Assembly: GCA_016647705.1 (NCBI GenBank)
Contig: CM028334.1
Location: 15,298,402-15,362,401 of the forward strand
DNA: 64,000 nt
Origin: Eucommia ulmoides
Taxonomy: Eukaryota; Streptophyta; Magnoliopsida; Garryales; Eucommiaceae
Direction: 5' to 3'
Shown: one piece after another, positions 1-11,296 of the stretch
Layout of the letters: every line of letters begins with the position of its first letter
Numbering within the stretch: position 1 is the stretch's first letter
Translations under genes and position numbers: made by a program
Notes under the pieces: generated by a model
Told to the model about the DNA's origin: nothing
Seen by the model: only the letters and a program-made list of their open reading frames with translations
Databases searched by the model: none

Positions 1-57
1 CAAAAATATTACAGGGGACAAAGTGCAAAACGACCTAACCACATGGGATAAAGTGTA
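1..57. repeat. MULE-like terminal repeat remnant, cut by the window edge
   Basis: The first bases read like the right end of a non-autonomous plant element: a G-rich run, 'acaaagtgcaaaa', 'cctaaccaca', then 'taaagtgtaattaat'. The same phrase order is seen in the right terminal repeat of the MULE ending at 17964. The partner end would lie before the window, so this is only a family resemblance. Confidence 0.3.
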
Positions 58-1278
58 ATTAATCTATATATAACATTTGCATGCATACTAATCCAAAACT
101 CCAAAAAAAAAAAAAAAAAAAAAAAAAATCTCTCATTTTGAAGATCATGATTTATAGATTATTGTGATGTAAAAAAATAATTCAATAACAATTATAATTG
201 GGAGAAATTTTAGGTTTCGTATTTAGTTTCATTATAGTTTATTACCATATTTTATTCCACGTTTTTAGAGATACAGTGAATATATGAAAGATATGGACTC
301 ATTTAAGAGAGGTAAATAAAGTTCGTGAAATTACAAAAGGAGTTATCGCCTATCGGTACATAAAAAGCCAATTGAGTTCAATTGGTAGTTTCCACAGTAA
401 AATGAGAGTAGATGGTTAGCTCTCCTAAAAAAAATAGCCAGGTCCTGTGAGTATACGAAAACTCCCATCACAGTGAAATCTAGGGAGAATTGGTGTACGC
501 AGTCTTACTGTTGTATCCAAGTCTCATCCTTTACAATCATTAGGATGCAATATACAATAAGCAAAAATTTATATTGTGCAACATGCAATTAATTCTTAAA
601 TTAGGGGTGTAAAGTATAATTTATGCAATTTGATGATTTAACCTAATTAAATAACCAGAGAGCATATGGAGAGAATGCTCCAAATGCCTAAAAGAGACAT
701 TCATTATGAGACAAATGCCAAACATTAGTTTTTTGGGGCTTTATGAGGTCTGAATTTTGTTTGCTGGCATTTGGAATTATGTAACAATTAGTATTAATTA
801 GGCAAAGCATAAGTTTAATCTTAAATAATTCATTTTATAAAATTATATATTGCCCCCATGCTTTGTTGTTTTGGAGGCTTTTTAAACAATATATCCAACT
901 CCACGAGTAATTCCAAAAATCAAAATTCATGTACAGTACATTGTGAATATATATACACTGACCCCCCGAATATTTATATAATTATGATTTACAAAAGGCT
1001 TTATTTTTTGGATAAAAATAAAACAGAGAAAAAATAACAATCCACATCCAGTACTTCGAGATAGAATGGTGGCTAATTCAATAATGAAATCAAATTTAGA
1101 AGGCTAAATGTATTTTTCACTGTGAAAATTTGGATGTATTAATACTTTGCTCGTTATTAATTAAATTTTTATAATTTTACCCCTAAAATTTATTTTTCGT
1201 AACACTTTGGTCAAATTAACTGATCCAGTCAATTATATCGTCGGAGTTGATTATATGACTTGGAAAAGAATAAGTTAT
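58..1278. other. AT-rich intergenic DNA, no gene seen
   Basis: Non-coding AT-rich sequence with a 25-base A-run near 103-127. No frame is open beyond chance and no RNA gene signature is visible. Confidence 0.5.
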
Positions 1279-1455
1279 ATTGCAACTTTGCACCCTTGAA
1301 GTTGTAGTGTTATTGCAACGTTGGCAGCAAAATGACCAAAATCTTACAATTGAATATATAAAAAATAAACTTCATGGATTAAATTACAAAAAATATAAAA
1401 TTTGGGGCAAAAGGTGACCACATCCAAACACGAAGGGTACAATGTGCAATTAGCC
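1279..1455. mobile_element. Short MITE-like element
   Basis: Two ends face each other: 'ttgcaactttgcaccctt' at the left and, read on the minus strand, 'ttgcacattgtacccttc' at the right. The interior is about 130 bases of AT-rich DNA. This resembles small non-autonomous MULE/MITE copies common near plant promoters. No clear target duplication was found, so the borders are approximate. Confidence 0.3.
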
Positions 1456-1630
1456 AATTGAGTATCATATTGAACCACTATTTAAAAATTTGATTCCATT
1501 GTCGCGTAATGCACTTCATCTTATTTTTTTTTAATTGAATCTCAATTAATCATTTTGTTGGACGATTTTAAAGGTACACTCTCTTACGTTAATATGATTA
1601 TTTAGAATTAAATTCAATATTTAATCCCGT

Positions 1631-1690
1631 AGTGTTCTCTAAAACACCGGAGTGTTCTCTAATAAACCGGAGTGTTCTCTAAAAAAATTG
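1631..1690. repeat. Three 20-bp direct repeats upstream of the ERF gene
   Basis: The decamer 'agtgttctct' occurs at 1631, 1651 and 1671, an exact 20-base period, each copy followed by an A-rich stretch; the second and third copies are preceded by 'accgg'. The array ends about 250 bases before the ERF start codon. It may be a replicated cis-element or a chance minisatellite. Confidence 0.7.
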
Positions 1691-1810
1691 AATTATGGTT
1701 GACAAGAAAATATAACATTTTTTTTTACTAATCAGACTAACACTTTTTGAGTACATAAATGAGTATGCTTGCTTGTACCACATGCCATCAATTAAAAGAT
1801 ATTTTATTAC

Positions 1811-1821
1811 TATATTTTATA
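1811..1821 (+). promoter_or_regulatory. Possible TATA box of the ERF gene
   Basis: 'tatattttata' lies about 120 bases upstream of the ATG at 1940, a plausible distance for a plant core promoter with a short 5' leader. The surroundings are AT-rich, so the match could be chance. Confidence 0.3.
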
Positions 1822-1939
1822 ATGATAATAATCAATACAACAAACATACCACAATAATAATGATTATGATGATCTCATTGCCTTCCCTTACTAATTAATC
1901 AAATGCCAAACCAACCAACCCATCACACCTCCCCTTGTT

Positions 1940-2545
1940 ATGGACATCGCAGAGACCTCAAAATCTCCATCTCCTACACAAAATTCAATCAAAACTCGAA
2001 CCCTAGAGTTTCATGAAAATGCAGACAAAAGAAGCCTAAGAAGAGAAGGAAAAAAGTTTCTTGGAGTAAGACAGAGACCCTCAGGAAGATGGGTTGCTGA
2101 AATAAAGGACACTTCTCAGAAGCTGAGGGTTTGGCTGGGAACTTTCGACACCCCAGAAGAGGCTGCCATGGCTTACGACAGCGCCGCTCGGCTCTTGAGA
2201 GGAAGAAATGCAAAGACGAACTTCATTTACAGCGGACTTTCGAAGGAGACTATTGGATTTTCGGGGGAGAATCCAAGGATTTATAAGCTTCTTAAGGGCG
2301 CGATCGTGAAGAAATTACTTGCTAATCCGAAATGCTTGGGCTCGAAGACGGTTGAAGATGAAGAAGCAGACGATGATGATGATCATGGTACACTTGTTGA
2401 AGAAGCTATGGGTCGTTCTTCAGGTGACGGTGTAATGGATCATCAATTTAGGTATTGTAGTTCTAAGGTTTATTCTTCTGTTGTTGTGGCTCCTTCTTTT
2501 AGTGCTTCTCTTGTTCAAGGAGAGGAGGTGGAGGAGGAGGCTTGA
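1940..2545 (+). CDS. AP2/ERF-domain transcription factor (RAP2-11/ERN-like), 201 aa
   Basis: Nuclear DNA-binding transcription factor. One AP2/ERF domain spans about residues 39-97: it opens with [18 protein letters not shown], followed by RVWLGTF, an EEAA..AYD helix and the LRG..AKTNF end. The domain is complete and intronless, as usual for the family. The WVAEIKD stretch has Val at the position that is Val in DREB proteins but Asp rather than Glu five residues on; this mixture, and the [13 protein letters not shown] wording, resembles the RAP2-11/ERN branch (family knowledge). The N terminus (1-38) is basic and Ser/Thr-rich. After the domain come a basic segment and an acidic run ([10 protein letters not shown], about 140-150), ending in a short Glu-rich tail. 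No EAR repression motif is visible. The first ATG was taken as start. At 201 aa it is shorter than RAP2-11-type proteins, so the acidic tail may be the activation region. The class is clear; the exact orthologue is not. Confidence 0.9.
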   Translation: MDIAETSKSPSPTQNSIKTRTLEFHENADKRSLRREGKKFLGVRQRPSGRWVAEIKDTSQKLRVWLGTFDTPEEAAMAYDSAARLLRGRNAKTNFIYSGLSKETIGFSGENPRIYKLLKGAIVKKLLANPKCLGSKTVEDEEADDDDDHGTLVEEAMGRSSGDGVMDHQFRYCSSKVYSSVVVAPSFSASLVQGEEVEEEA

Positions 2546-3432
2546 TTACCATGCTCCTCCAAATACTATGTGTTTAACTATCCTATTTAATCCAAATATT
2601 AAGTGGTAATATGATGAGAACATTAGGCGAAAGGGGTAAGTTGATCCATATTTTAAGGATACAAAATGTAGTTTTTTCGTTTAATCCTCTTTGCAAAAAA
2701 ATATCATGTGTTTTTTCTTCCTTATAAAAAGTTCTCTGGCATTCATTTTGTACTAATTTTAGACCCACACGAGTCTAGAAAAAATATATTAGTATATATT
2801 TTTAATTTGAATACTTTGATATTATAATAATAATTTTTAGTCTACATATAACAGAAAATATAAAGCATTTTTTAAAGGATAATTTTTTCAGGGGTTCACT
2901 CAAAGTTTATATAAATTAGAGGAGTATATGAAATTTTAAAGATTGTAATTAATTTTTCTTAAAAATAAAAGGAGTGAAAATGTATATTTTCAAAAACTTA
3001 GGGGTGATTAATTCATTGAAGATCTAGGGTCACAATATTAATAATAGGAAAGAAGATTTTAGTCACTGATTTGATATAAATAAAGAGATTAGTGAGATGT
3101 CTCGCTTTAAATTGTGGTTCATTCTTAATTTTAGCTTTCACTTTTAATGTATAGTATATGATACGATATGATTAGATTAGATGAGAAATGAATAATTTAT
3201 ATAAAAATAGAAAAAATAAAAGAATTATTTCTTAAAAGAAAAAATAGAAAGTCTAGTAAGTGAAACATTTATAATTTTTTATTATATATTTATCTTTTAA
3301 AATTTTATTTTATTTAAAAGGAATAGAATTGTTATTCTATGTAAAGAATAAATTATAAAAGTGTAAATATTTCAAACAAAATTAGATGTCACCTATTCTC
3401 AGGAGTTTTGAGGTGTCGTTGTGTCTATAAAA
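2546..3432. other. 3' flank of the ERF gene, no further gene
   Basis: AT-rich sequence holding the ERF 3' UTR and intergenic DNA. No open frame, repeat pair or RNA gene was recognised before the direct repeat starting at 3433. Confidence 0.5.
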
Positions 3433-4437
3433 TGACAAGGGGAGCAAAAATATTTTTCTAAGTGAAAGGGAGTGTTTCTATAAGTTTTTCCAAATGACAT
3501 AGGATGGTAGTGAAATTTACACCTGAAAATATTCGTTGAATAAACCACACACTATATCACTGATATAACTTGAGAGCGCAACGTTCCTACTCTGCCGTGT
3601 AACCTTCCAACAATAAATAACAATTAAATTCATTAAATAATTAAATTCATGATAAATAATATTTAAAACTTATTTAAATATAAAAATATTAAAGAGAGAT
3701 AAATTAAGAAAAATCAAGAAATTGTTTTTTTTTTTTTTTTTTTTTTTATCATTTAATGGGTTTAAAAATGGATAATCCATAAGAGAATAAAGATTACATG
3801 TGATGAGTTCTCATTCATTATAAGGTAAAATCATCCAATTTTAGGTATTAGATATTAGATTGTATATTAACACATGGGTTCTTCTCTAAATAATGCAAAG
3901 GGCATTAAATATTGTCAAATGTGGATCAATTTTATTTTCACATTATAATTGTATGTTAACATTTTTTTTTCTTTTTAGTTTTATAGGTAATTGTAATTTT
4001 TCAACTGTTATAAAGCATTGAGTTGATTTTAATTAAAATCATTAAATAATAATCAAACTTTTTAGCGATATTCTCGAAGGTGAGTGGTGGTCAATGGTGG
4101 CCCTATAATGGCAGATGATGTTGGTGGATGGCGTTTTATGAAACAACTAGTTTAATATAACTAAAATCACTAAACAACTACCATGTTTTTTAGTGACATT
4201 CTTGGCGAATCGCAATGGCAGACAACAAGTGATCGTTGGTGGTAGACAACGACGATGAACAAGATATTTAGGAATTATTTATATATAAAATGAAAATTAT
4301 TGATACAAGCCCTTTCCACATGAAATGAGAATCTTTTCTTAGAAGTGATGTGGATTATTGAAGAATTTTGTTCTATCAAGCAACACTTAATTCTACATAA
4401 AATACAATCACCCTAAGAACTGATTCGACCGTAATCA
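3433..4437 (+). repeat. Left 1.0-kb direct repeat (LTR-like)
   Basis: First copy of the TG...CA repeat. It contains a long T-run near 3723-3747 and a more GC-rich section (about 4070-4260). The copy at 7823-8832 matches in order and length apart from small indels, including the T-run, which is much shorter there. Confidence 0.7.
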
Positions 4438-5297
4438 TATGTGATGTAACCAAAAATTCTCAGTCACGTGTCAATCTCCACACGTACCAGAAAATCTTTC
4501 GTCTTCCTTCTTTACCTGTAAAACCGTGAATTCTAATGGGGGTCACCAGTGTGGTGTTAGCCAAATAACCTCCGGCGTAGGAATAAATTAATCTGAATAT
4601 AGTGAGAATAAATTGCACACTTCAATCAGAGACCCAATTACCAGTTACCTTCTTCCCTTTTTATAGGATGATCTGTTTGTTATCTCTTGAATGGAAATTT
4701 CATTCAGTTGCTCGTATCTCTCTGCCGTTACGTAGAATAGCCATTATCCCCGTATTTATGGGAGAATATCTGTAACGGTCCCTATTAATCATGGGCTGTT
4801 ACAGTCAATTCAGACTTATTCTAACGTATACAGGTAAAGACCGAAACTCTGAGATAACTGGTTTCCTCTTTAGCTTTTGACACCTTGGGTTTATACATAC
4901 CTAAATACGGGCCTTATCATGTGGCTACCCATATATTCATATAGATCACTAAATCAGAGTTTGAATCATGGGCTTATAGTGCCCCAGCCCACTTATCAGG
5001 CGGGTTTAACTGACTCCAATTCGGAGCCCATATAACGAATCCGACCCATTTAGGATTTTATACATAGGTCAGTTTGGGGCAGGAGTTTTACATACATCAT
5101 TTGCCTTCCTCATTTTCGCGACGATTCAGATGAAGAGAAACGAAAGATCACTTCTTCTTTGAGTAAGTTCTTCATTTCATCCCTCCGATTCTCGACATTT
5201 TTCTTCGCATTTTGGGTTGCTATTCATTATTTTACAAAATATCATCAAATCAATCAATTAACTCCATCGAAGCGGGCTCATCGTCAAATCCTGCAAT
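4438..5297 (+). other. Leader region inside the LTR-type element
   Basis: No long open frame. Moderately GC-rich sequence leads to the ATG at 5298. It may be the untranslated leader of the pseudogene. No tRNA-complementary primer site was found at 4438-4460. Confidence 0.4.
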
Positions 5298-7502
5298 GGA
5301 ACAGACGACGACTGCCCAAGCTTCTTCGCATTCTAACCCCGATATAGATCTATAGGCAAGTAAGTTCCCAATAGAATGACTTTTAGCATTAGGGAATAAT
5401 ATAGTATTCCTTCATCAGTGACGATTAGGGTTCCATCTAAGGATGAATGTCCTCAAAATTCCAGAGAAAATGAGGTCTACCTTTATCTCTGGATGTTCAA
5501 GTATGGACTCACTCTTCATTTTTCTTTATTCCTCCGTAATCTTTTTCGCCAAATAGAAATTACTCCAGCTTAGCTAACTCTAAATAGTTTTCACCAAATT
5601 ATGGGAGCCATAGTTCTTGCTAGACGAAATGACGTTACCCTTTCCGTTGATATAATTAGATGCATAAGCCAACTTAAATACCTTACCAAAATCGATAGAC
5701 ATTACCTTTCTATCCCCAAGGAATTTTCATTTCTTATAGACCTTCCAACGATGGTCAGAGACTAACATCCATGGTTTCTCTTCTTTTCTGGAGAATGGGA
5801 ATTCTCTTCTGAGGAATTGGGACAGTCCTCAATGGTGCCAAAATGCTTCAGTTCCCCAAGTAATGATATACCCAACAATCTATTTCTTATTTGAAATTCT
5901 GCTGAAGTAATTTTGATCATATTTATTGATTTATCAAATGCAGGTGATAGCGCTTGTCGGAAACTTGGATTCACTCCAAGACTTAAAGAAGAATTGAATA
6001 AGCTTCTAATTTCCAAAGACCGCCTTTACATAGAATTAACATATTGGCCATTCGTCCGACCTACAATGGATCCATCTCGTCTTCAAGAATTAGTTGAACT
6101 TCAGATCAATAAGGAAAAGACCAGCAAAGAGACTCACCTAAAAAACTGATCAATCATCATCCCAGCTTCCTTGCAATGTTGCTGGCAGCCCAACCATCCG
6201 TCAAGTTATTTTTCATGATGATCCTGAAGTAGCAGTATCGGATGATGATTGCCAACCTTTCATCATTCGCCGAAGAGGCGTTATTCCTGTTGCAGTTCCA
6301 TCCTTGGTTCGCACCACTGAACAAGCTCAAGGTGAACCATCTCCTACTTCCAGGTCAGCTTCTCTTTCTAGATCAGTTGATATCCCTACTGCAGAACCTT
6401 CTATTTCTGATCCTCCAGTTATTGATCCTCTTGTAGCTAGTCATCCGTCCTCCCCAGTCCCTACTTTCAGCCAAAGAACCTGCCGAGGAATAACTAAACA
6501 ACAAATGTGCCAGCTTATTGATAAAGTTGGTCATTCTGTTCCAGGTCGTCATGCTATTTTCGATGACGCCATTAAATTCCTTTATGATCAATCCTGGGAC
6601 AAAGGCAAGAAAATGACTGAAGGTAAGAACAAACTTGAAATCTTTCAAATGGTGATCTGTGCCCTTCTCCAGGTATTTGCACCATTTTAATCTATCTTTT
6701 GTTAAGTAATCTGACTGTTTGACCTCATCTAATAACAACCTTATCATATCAGTATATGCATATGTCCTTCGCTCTAGTCAATTGTGCTGAGGACGAAAAC
6801 AAGCTAGATGCCCAACTGATGCATCAAATGACTGAGCTCAGCAAGGTTGAGGCTAGGGTACAAGATTCGGAAAATGAGAAGTTAAGGCTTGCCACCGATC
6901 TTGCCTTGTCCAGATCTTCTCAAGAACAATTCAGGGCTGAATTGCAATCTGCCAATGAACAAAGGGAAACTCTCCAAAAGAGTAATGCACTTTTGTGCTC
7001 TGAGAACAGCAAGCTTAGAACGTCAATCACTGCAATCAAAGAAGAATGCACGTCTCTCAGAGAAGAATCCTACAACCTTTCAGAGGAACTTGCCTCAGCC
7101 TGTCTCATAATTGACCAGAAGGATGCCGAGATCAAAGAAAAAGATGTTGCCCTCTAGAGAAATCATGATCAGTTCTAAGAGAAAGAGGTTGCTCTTCAAA
7201 GGCTTCATTCTGAAAAAGAGCAAATGCCTGCTGAGTTGTCTGCTGCACAAGAGAAGGCCAAAAAAGATATTGACAACCTCTGAACTTCTTTCAAGAAAGA
7301 ATCAAAGAGGCTTCAAAAGGTCGGCTTTGCTTTCTGCCAAAGGCTGGTGTCAGAGGAGCTTCTTGAGGCCGGTCTCTTCTTCCTGGATCTTGATGACAAA
7401 ACAGAAGAAGTAACCGAAGAATATCAAGAGTTACCCAGTTCAGCAGCCGAGCTGCCAGCAGAGAGCTTAGCACAAATTGTTGCTCCTGATAATACTAATT
7501 GA
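5298..7502 (+). pseudogene. Decayed gag-like gene of the 'transposase (putative), gypsy type' class
   Basis: Coding traces run in consistent frames across the region. From 5403 a frame encodes SVTIRVPSKDECPQ..., a hydrophobic LFLRNLF segment, and a SGEWEF motif near 5790-5820; this order resembles plant gag-like proteins annotated as gypsy-type putative transposase. A GT-AG intron fits 5860-5943 (phase 1). The next exon runs to about 6138, where a frameshift in the A-run at 6139-6144 moves the frame. A second intron fits 6673-6752 (phase 0). The last exon encodes a heptad-like coiled coil (SEELASACLIIDQKDAEIKE). Lesions: TAG 5571, TAA 5763, the frameshift, TAG 7155, TAA 7176 and TGA 7281; the frame then stays open to TGA at 7500. 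The protein is not functional as it stands. The intron placements are inferred. Confidence 0.6.
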
Positions 7503-7822
7503 TAACTCAGCCAAACTTTGGTCAAATCAATTGATTGCTGCCAATCTGCATTTTTTTTTTATATATTTTCATATCTTTTCACCTTTATCTTCTGTTGGCT
7601 TGTAATTAACTTTATTAATGACCATATCTTTGATCATCATGACCTGTAACTGAACAATCACCGCCGTTACAATTTTCAAGATTTTTTGTGATGATTACAG
7701 TATGTTTTTATCAGTACACGTCACTTCCTCATTTAATGTGTGCTTTTTTCGACGCTTCAACTATCTTCTCCCATTCATCTTGCTCGACTATTTAAAATTT
7801 TAAAGGCACCACGGGTTCTTCA

Positions 7823-8832
7823 TGATAGGGGGAGCAAAAATATTTTTCTAAGTGAAAGGGAGTGTTTCTATAGGTTTTTCCAAATGACATGGGATGGCAG
7901 TGAAATTTACACCTAAAAATATTTGTTGAATATAAAGAAAAAAAATTCACTCAACACACTATATCACTGATATAACTTGAGAGTGCAACGTTCCTACTCT
8001 GCCGCGTAACCTTCCAACAATAAATAACAATTAAATTCATTAAATCATTAAATTCATGATAAATAATATTTAAAAATTATTTAAATATAAAAATATTAAA
8101 GAGAGATAAATTAAAAAAAATCAAGAAATTGATTTTTTTTATCATTTAGTGGGTTTGAAAATGGAGAATCCATGAGAGAATAAAGATTACATGTGATGAG
8201 TTCTCATTCATTATAAGGTAAAATCATCCAATTTTAGGTATTAGATATTAGATTGTATATTAACACATGGGTTCTTCTCTAAATAATGCAAAGGGCATTA
8301 AATATTGTCAAATGTGGATCAATTTTATTTTCACATTATAATTGTATGTTAACTTCTTTTTTTTTCTTTTTAGTTTTATAGGTAATTGTAATTTTTCAAC
8401 TGTTATAAAGCATTGGGTTGATTTTAATTAAAATCATTAAATAATAATCAAACTTTTTAGCGATATTCTCGGAGGTGAGTGGTGGTCAATGGTGGCCCTA
8501 TAACGGCAGATGATGATGGTGGATGGCGTTTTATGAAACAACTAGTTTAATATAACTAAAATCACTAAACAACTATCATGTTTTTTAGTGACATTCTTGG
8601 CGGACGGCGATGGCGGACAACAAGTGATCGTTGGTTGTGGACAACGACGATGAACAAGATGTTTAGGAATTATTTATATATAAAATGACAATTATTGATA
8701 TAAGTCCTTTCCACATGAAATGAGAATCGTTTCTTAGAAGTGATGTGGATTATTGAAGAATTGTATTCTATCAAGCAACACTTAATTCTATATAGAATAT
8801 GATCACCATAAGAACTGATTCGACGGTAATCA
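7823..8832 (+). repeat. Right 1.0-kb direct repeat (LTR-like)
   Basis: Second copy of the TG...CA repeat described at 3433-4437. It carries a small insertion near 7935-7955 relative to the left copy. The sequence just upstream is not purine-rich; the nearest purine stretch (AGGGGGAG, 7827-7834) lies inside the repeat. Confidence 0.7.
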
Positions 8833-9937
8833 TATGAATGCCATCGGAGGAATGAAAGTTGTTAAGAGAGTTATCCCATCTGTCAGTTCTTTTTTTTTTT
8901 CCCCCAAAAACCTTTATATATAAATTATATTAATTATAGAATAAAAACATTACAAATATATATTTATAATGGTTATGATTATGCACTTAAAATATATGTT
9001 TATTCAACATTATTATGATGATTAAGTTGTAAAACTTATTAGAATTTGACTTCATAAATTCCATTATAAATATACATATGTTACAATGTTATATTTATGT
9101 ATATAATTAGTGATATTATTAATTATAAAATTATGAGTATTTAATATCATATTAAGAGTTACAAAGTCTCAAACTATATATATATATAGGAATACAAGGA
9201 TGAAAGAAAATATGAAGAAATATGGAGAGGAAAGAAAAGTATAAAAGAATTTTAGAGTGATGAATGAATATTATTTATTTTATTTCTTTTACATATATGA
9301 TTTTATATGGGTAATAGAGTTCGAGATCGGTTCAATATAAGAATATCTTGTTTCCACCTTGACTTCTTGGATCGTTATATTTTGGAAAGGACTCGTCATT
9401 TAACCCTATCCGTGGAGGGGGCATATCTCTTCCTAGGATAGTGATTATATTTTCTTACTATCCTTCATTTATTTATTTAATTATTGATGTTTTTAGTTAT
9501 TTAAAGAGATTGAAAGAACATGTGATGTTTATTTACTATTTAATTTGACTTTATATAAATATCTGTAATTTTCCCAACAACCCAAGAAGATATATGATTT
9601 TGTAAAAGTTGAATTTTGCTTAAATATGTTATAATACAATTTGTAGTGTATTTGATGATTGTTGTAGCTTTAATGTTTGTTTTAAATGAATGAAAGATGC
9701 AAGATTAATTAAACTTGTGTTTTTTTCATGATCATTATTCTATCTCATATTTTAAATTTAATATGATTTTATTTTTCCTATAAAATAATCTTAAAAATAC
9801 TATTATGTAAAATTTTATTTATTATAAATGTCTACATATTGATATATATTTGATTGTGCTATTTTATATGTAAATTTGTTGGGTAACTTGCGTTTTACTC
9901 CCATGTACTTTCACTACTTATCACTTTACTTCCTAGA
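8833..9937. other. AT-rich intergenic DNA
   Basis: Very AT-rich with short TA stretches near 9177-9188. No coding frame, RNA gene or repeat partner was recognised. Confidence 0.5.
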
Positions 9938-10089
9938 TTTTAAAAATGGGTTAAATATATTTTGTACACCTGTAGTTAGGGCTAATTGTACTTTGTATCC
10001 TTATAGTATTTTCGTCAACACTAACGTCCTTGTACTTCTTACTTTAGTGCAACTCTAACTCCGTTGGTTGAAAAATGTGTTATGTCTAT

Positions 10090-10280
10090 TTTACTCTTCC
10101 TTATATACAATACTTAGGCTTGGAGAAGGTTGGATCATTAGAAGCTAAATTCATTTTAGCCTTCACGCCATCACTTCAACCCCCTCTCTCTGTCTCTAAA
10201 CAACGTGCTCTCTCCCTTCTCTCCATTTAGGGTTCCAAATCTGAGAAAGATAACCCTAGATCGTTCTCATATTCTTCTTT
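10090..10280. other. Possible captured UTR-like segment inside MULE-1
   Basis: A stretch of CT-rich, 5'-UTR-like sequence ('ccctctctctgtctct', 'tttagggttccaaatctgag') lies next to the left terminal repeat. Such sequence is often found in MULEs that have picked up host gene leaders. No protein fragment could be recognised. Confidence 0.3.
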
Positions 10281-11095
10281 CTTTATGAATTTTTGTGCCT
10301 TTTTTTTTTCGTGGCAATTTTTGTAAAGAGTTGTTTTTGCAGTTCATTGTGCATATTTTTTTTGGGACAGTTTTTTGTGCACTTTTTTGGCTTAATGGTA
10401 GTAAACCGAATCTTTGTTTGTTTGTTTTTTTTTTTTTTTTTGTTGGGCTTGTGTTTGGAATGTTTCTGGTCTTTTTTGTGAACGTTTTTTGTTTTGCCTT
10501 TTGTTTTGCAGTTTATTGTGCATATTTGTTTGTACAGTTTAGTATGCAGATTTATTTTTGTCAGTGTTTTGTGCATTTTTTTGGCTTTTGGACAGTAAAC
10601 TAAATCTATTTTTTTTGGATTTCGCAGTGCTGGTTTTTGGACTGTTTCTAGCGTTTTTTGTGAGCGTTTTTTTTTTTTTTTTGCAGATTTGTTGTGCAAT
10701 TCATTGTGCATATTTCATTTGTTTTTTTGCCAGTGTGTTGTGCACTTTTTTTGCTTGTGGACAATAAACTGCTTCTGTTTATTTATTTGTTTATTTACTT
10801 ATTTATTTTTGTAGTTGGTTGTGCAAGTTGGGCATTAGTTTTTTGGGCTATTCTTGGCTAAAAGTCTAAAACTAACTTGGGTAAGTAATTGCATTTGTGT
10901 GAAGTTTTGGGTTTTTTTTTTTTATAATATGGTATACTTTTGGTTTGTGCAATGTTTTGGGTTTTTTGTGCAATTTTTGACACTTTCTGGGTTTTTTTTT
11001 TTTTTTTTTGAAAAAGATTGTGTAGTGCGATGGACAGTTTTGGGGGGTTATTTTGTGCAGTTTGGGCTACTTTTAACAGTTTAAATTGATAAATT
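10281..11095. repeat. Degenerate T/G-rich repeat region
   Basis: Many variants of 'ttgtgcattttttttggct', 'gcagtttattgtgca' and T-runs of 10-18 bases recur irregularly. The open frames here encode only Phe/Cys/Val-rich peptides, or Lys/Thr-rich ones on the minus strand, and reflect base composition, not genes. Confidence 0.5.
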
Positions 11096-11200
11096 TAAGG
11101 GTACAAACTAATGTTATTTTGAACAATATATTATTGTGAAAACTTTTCAATGTATTATGGTTATGGTGATGATGTAGAGTTATGATGGTGTATTATGGTG

Positions 11201-11296
11201 TCCCAAGGCTTGTAGCCTAGAGGATATGTATTTAGCCTCGCTTACAGAAGATCAAAGGTTCAATTCCTTCTCCCAACATATGTACAGAAAAAAAAA
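11201..11296 (+). mobile_element. Short tRNA-derived SINE with 12-bp target duplication
   Basis: A box TAGCCTAGAGG (11213-11223) and B box GGTTCAATTCC (11257-11267) both match the RNA polymerase III consensus with tRNA-like spacing. The body ends in an A-rich tail (11285-11296). It is bounded by the perfect direct repeat TGTATTATGGTG at 11189-11200 and 11297-11308. At 96 bases it is hardly more than a tRNA-like head plus tail. Fresh-looking borders suggest a complete insertion. Confidence 0.8.

Larger units (their letters stand above)
3433..8832 (+). mobile_element. LTR-type element: 1.0-kb direct repeats around a decayed gag-like gene
   Basis: Two direct repeats (3433-4437 and 7823-8832) flank about 3.4 kb. 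Both begin TGA(C/T)A(A/G)GGGG and end TAATCA, i.e. the TG...CA ends expected of LTRs, and they look more than 90% identical by eye. The interior carries a pseudogene (5298-7502) and no reverse transcriptase, integrase or protease. Against a standard LTR element: no tRNA-complementary primer site follows the left repeat, no purine tract precedes the right repeat, and the flanking five bases (TAAAA, TATGA) agree at only three positions. The best reading is an old non-autonomous LTR derivative; two independent copies of another repeat remain possible. Confidence 0.55.

Noticed and set aside
6373-6747. Minus-strand 124-codon frame
   Set aside because: Shadow of the gag-like pseudogene on the plus strand, crossing its second intron.
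10283-11084. Several overlapping frames on both strands (up to 142 codons)
   Set aside because: They arise from T/G-rich degenerate repeats, with Phe/Cys/Val or Lys/Thr composition and no homology that I recognise.
11201-11296. Genuine tRNA gene
   Set aside because: A and B boxes match, but the flanking arms do not fold into a tRNA acceptor stem and an A-tail with target duplications points to a SINE.
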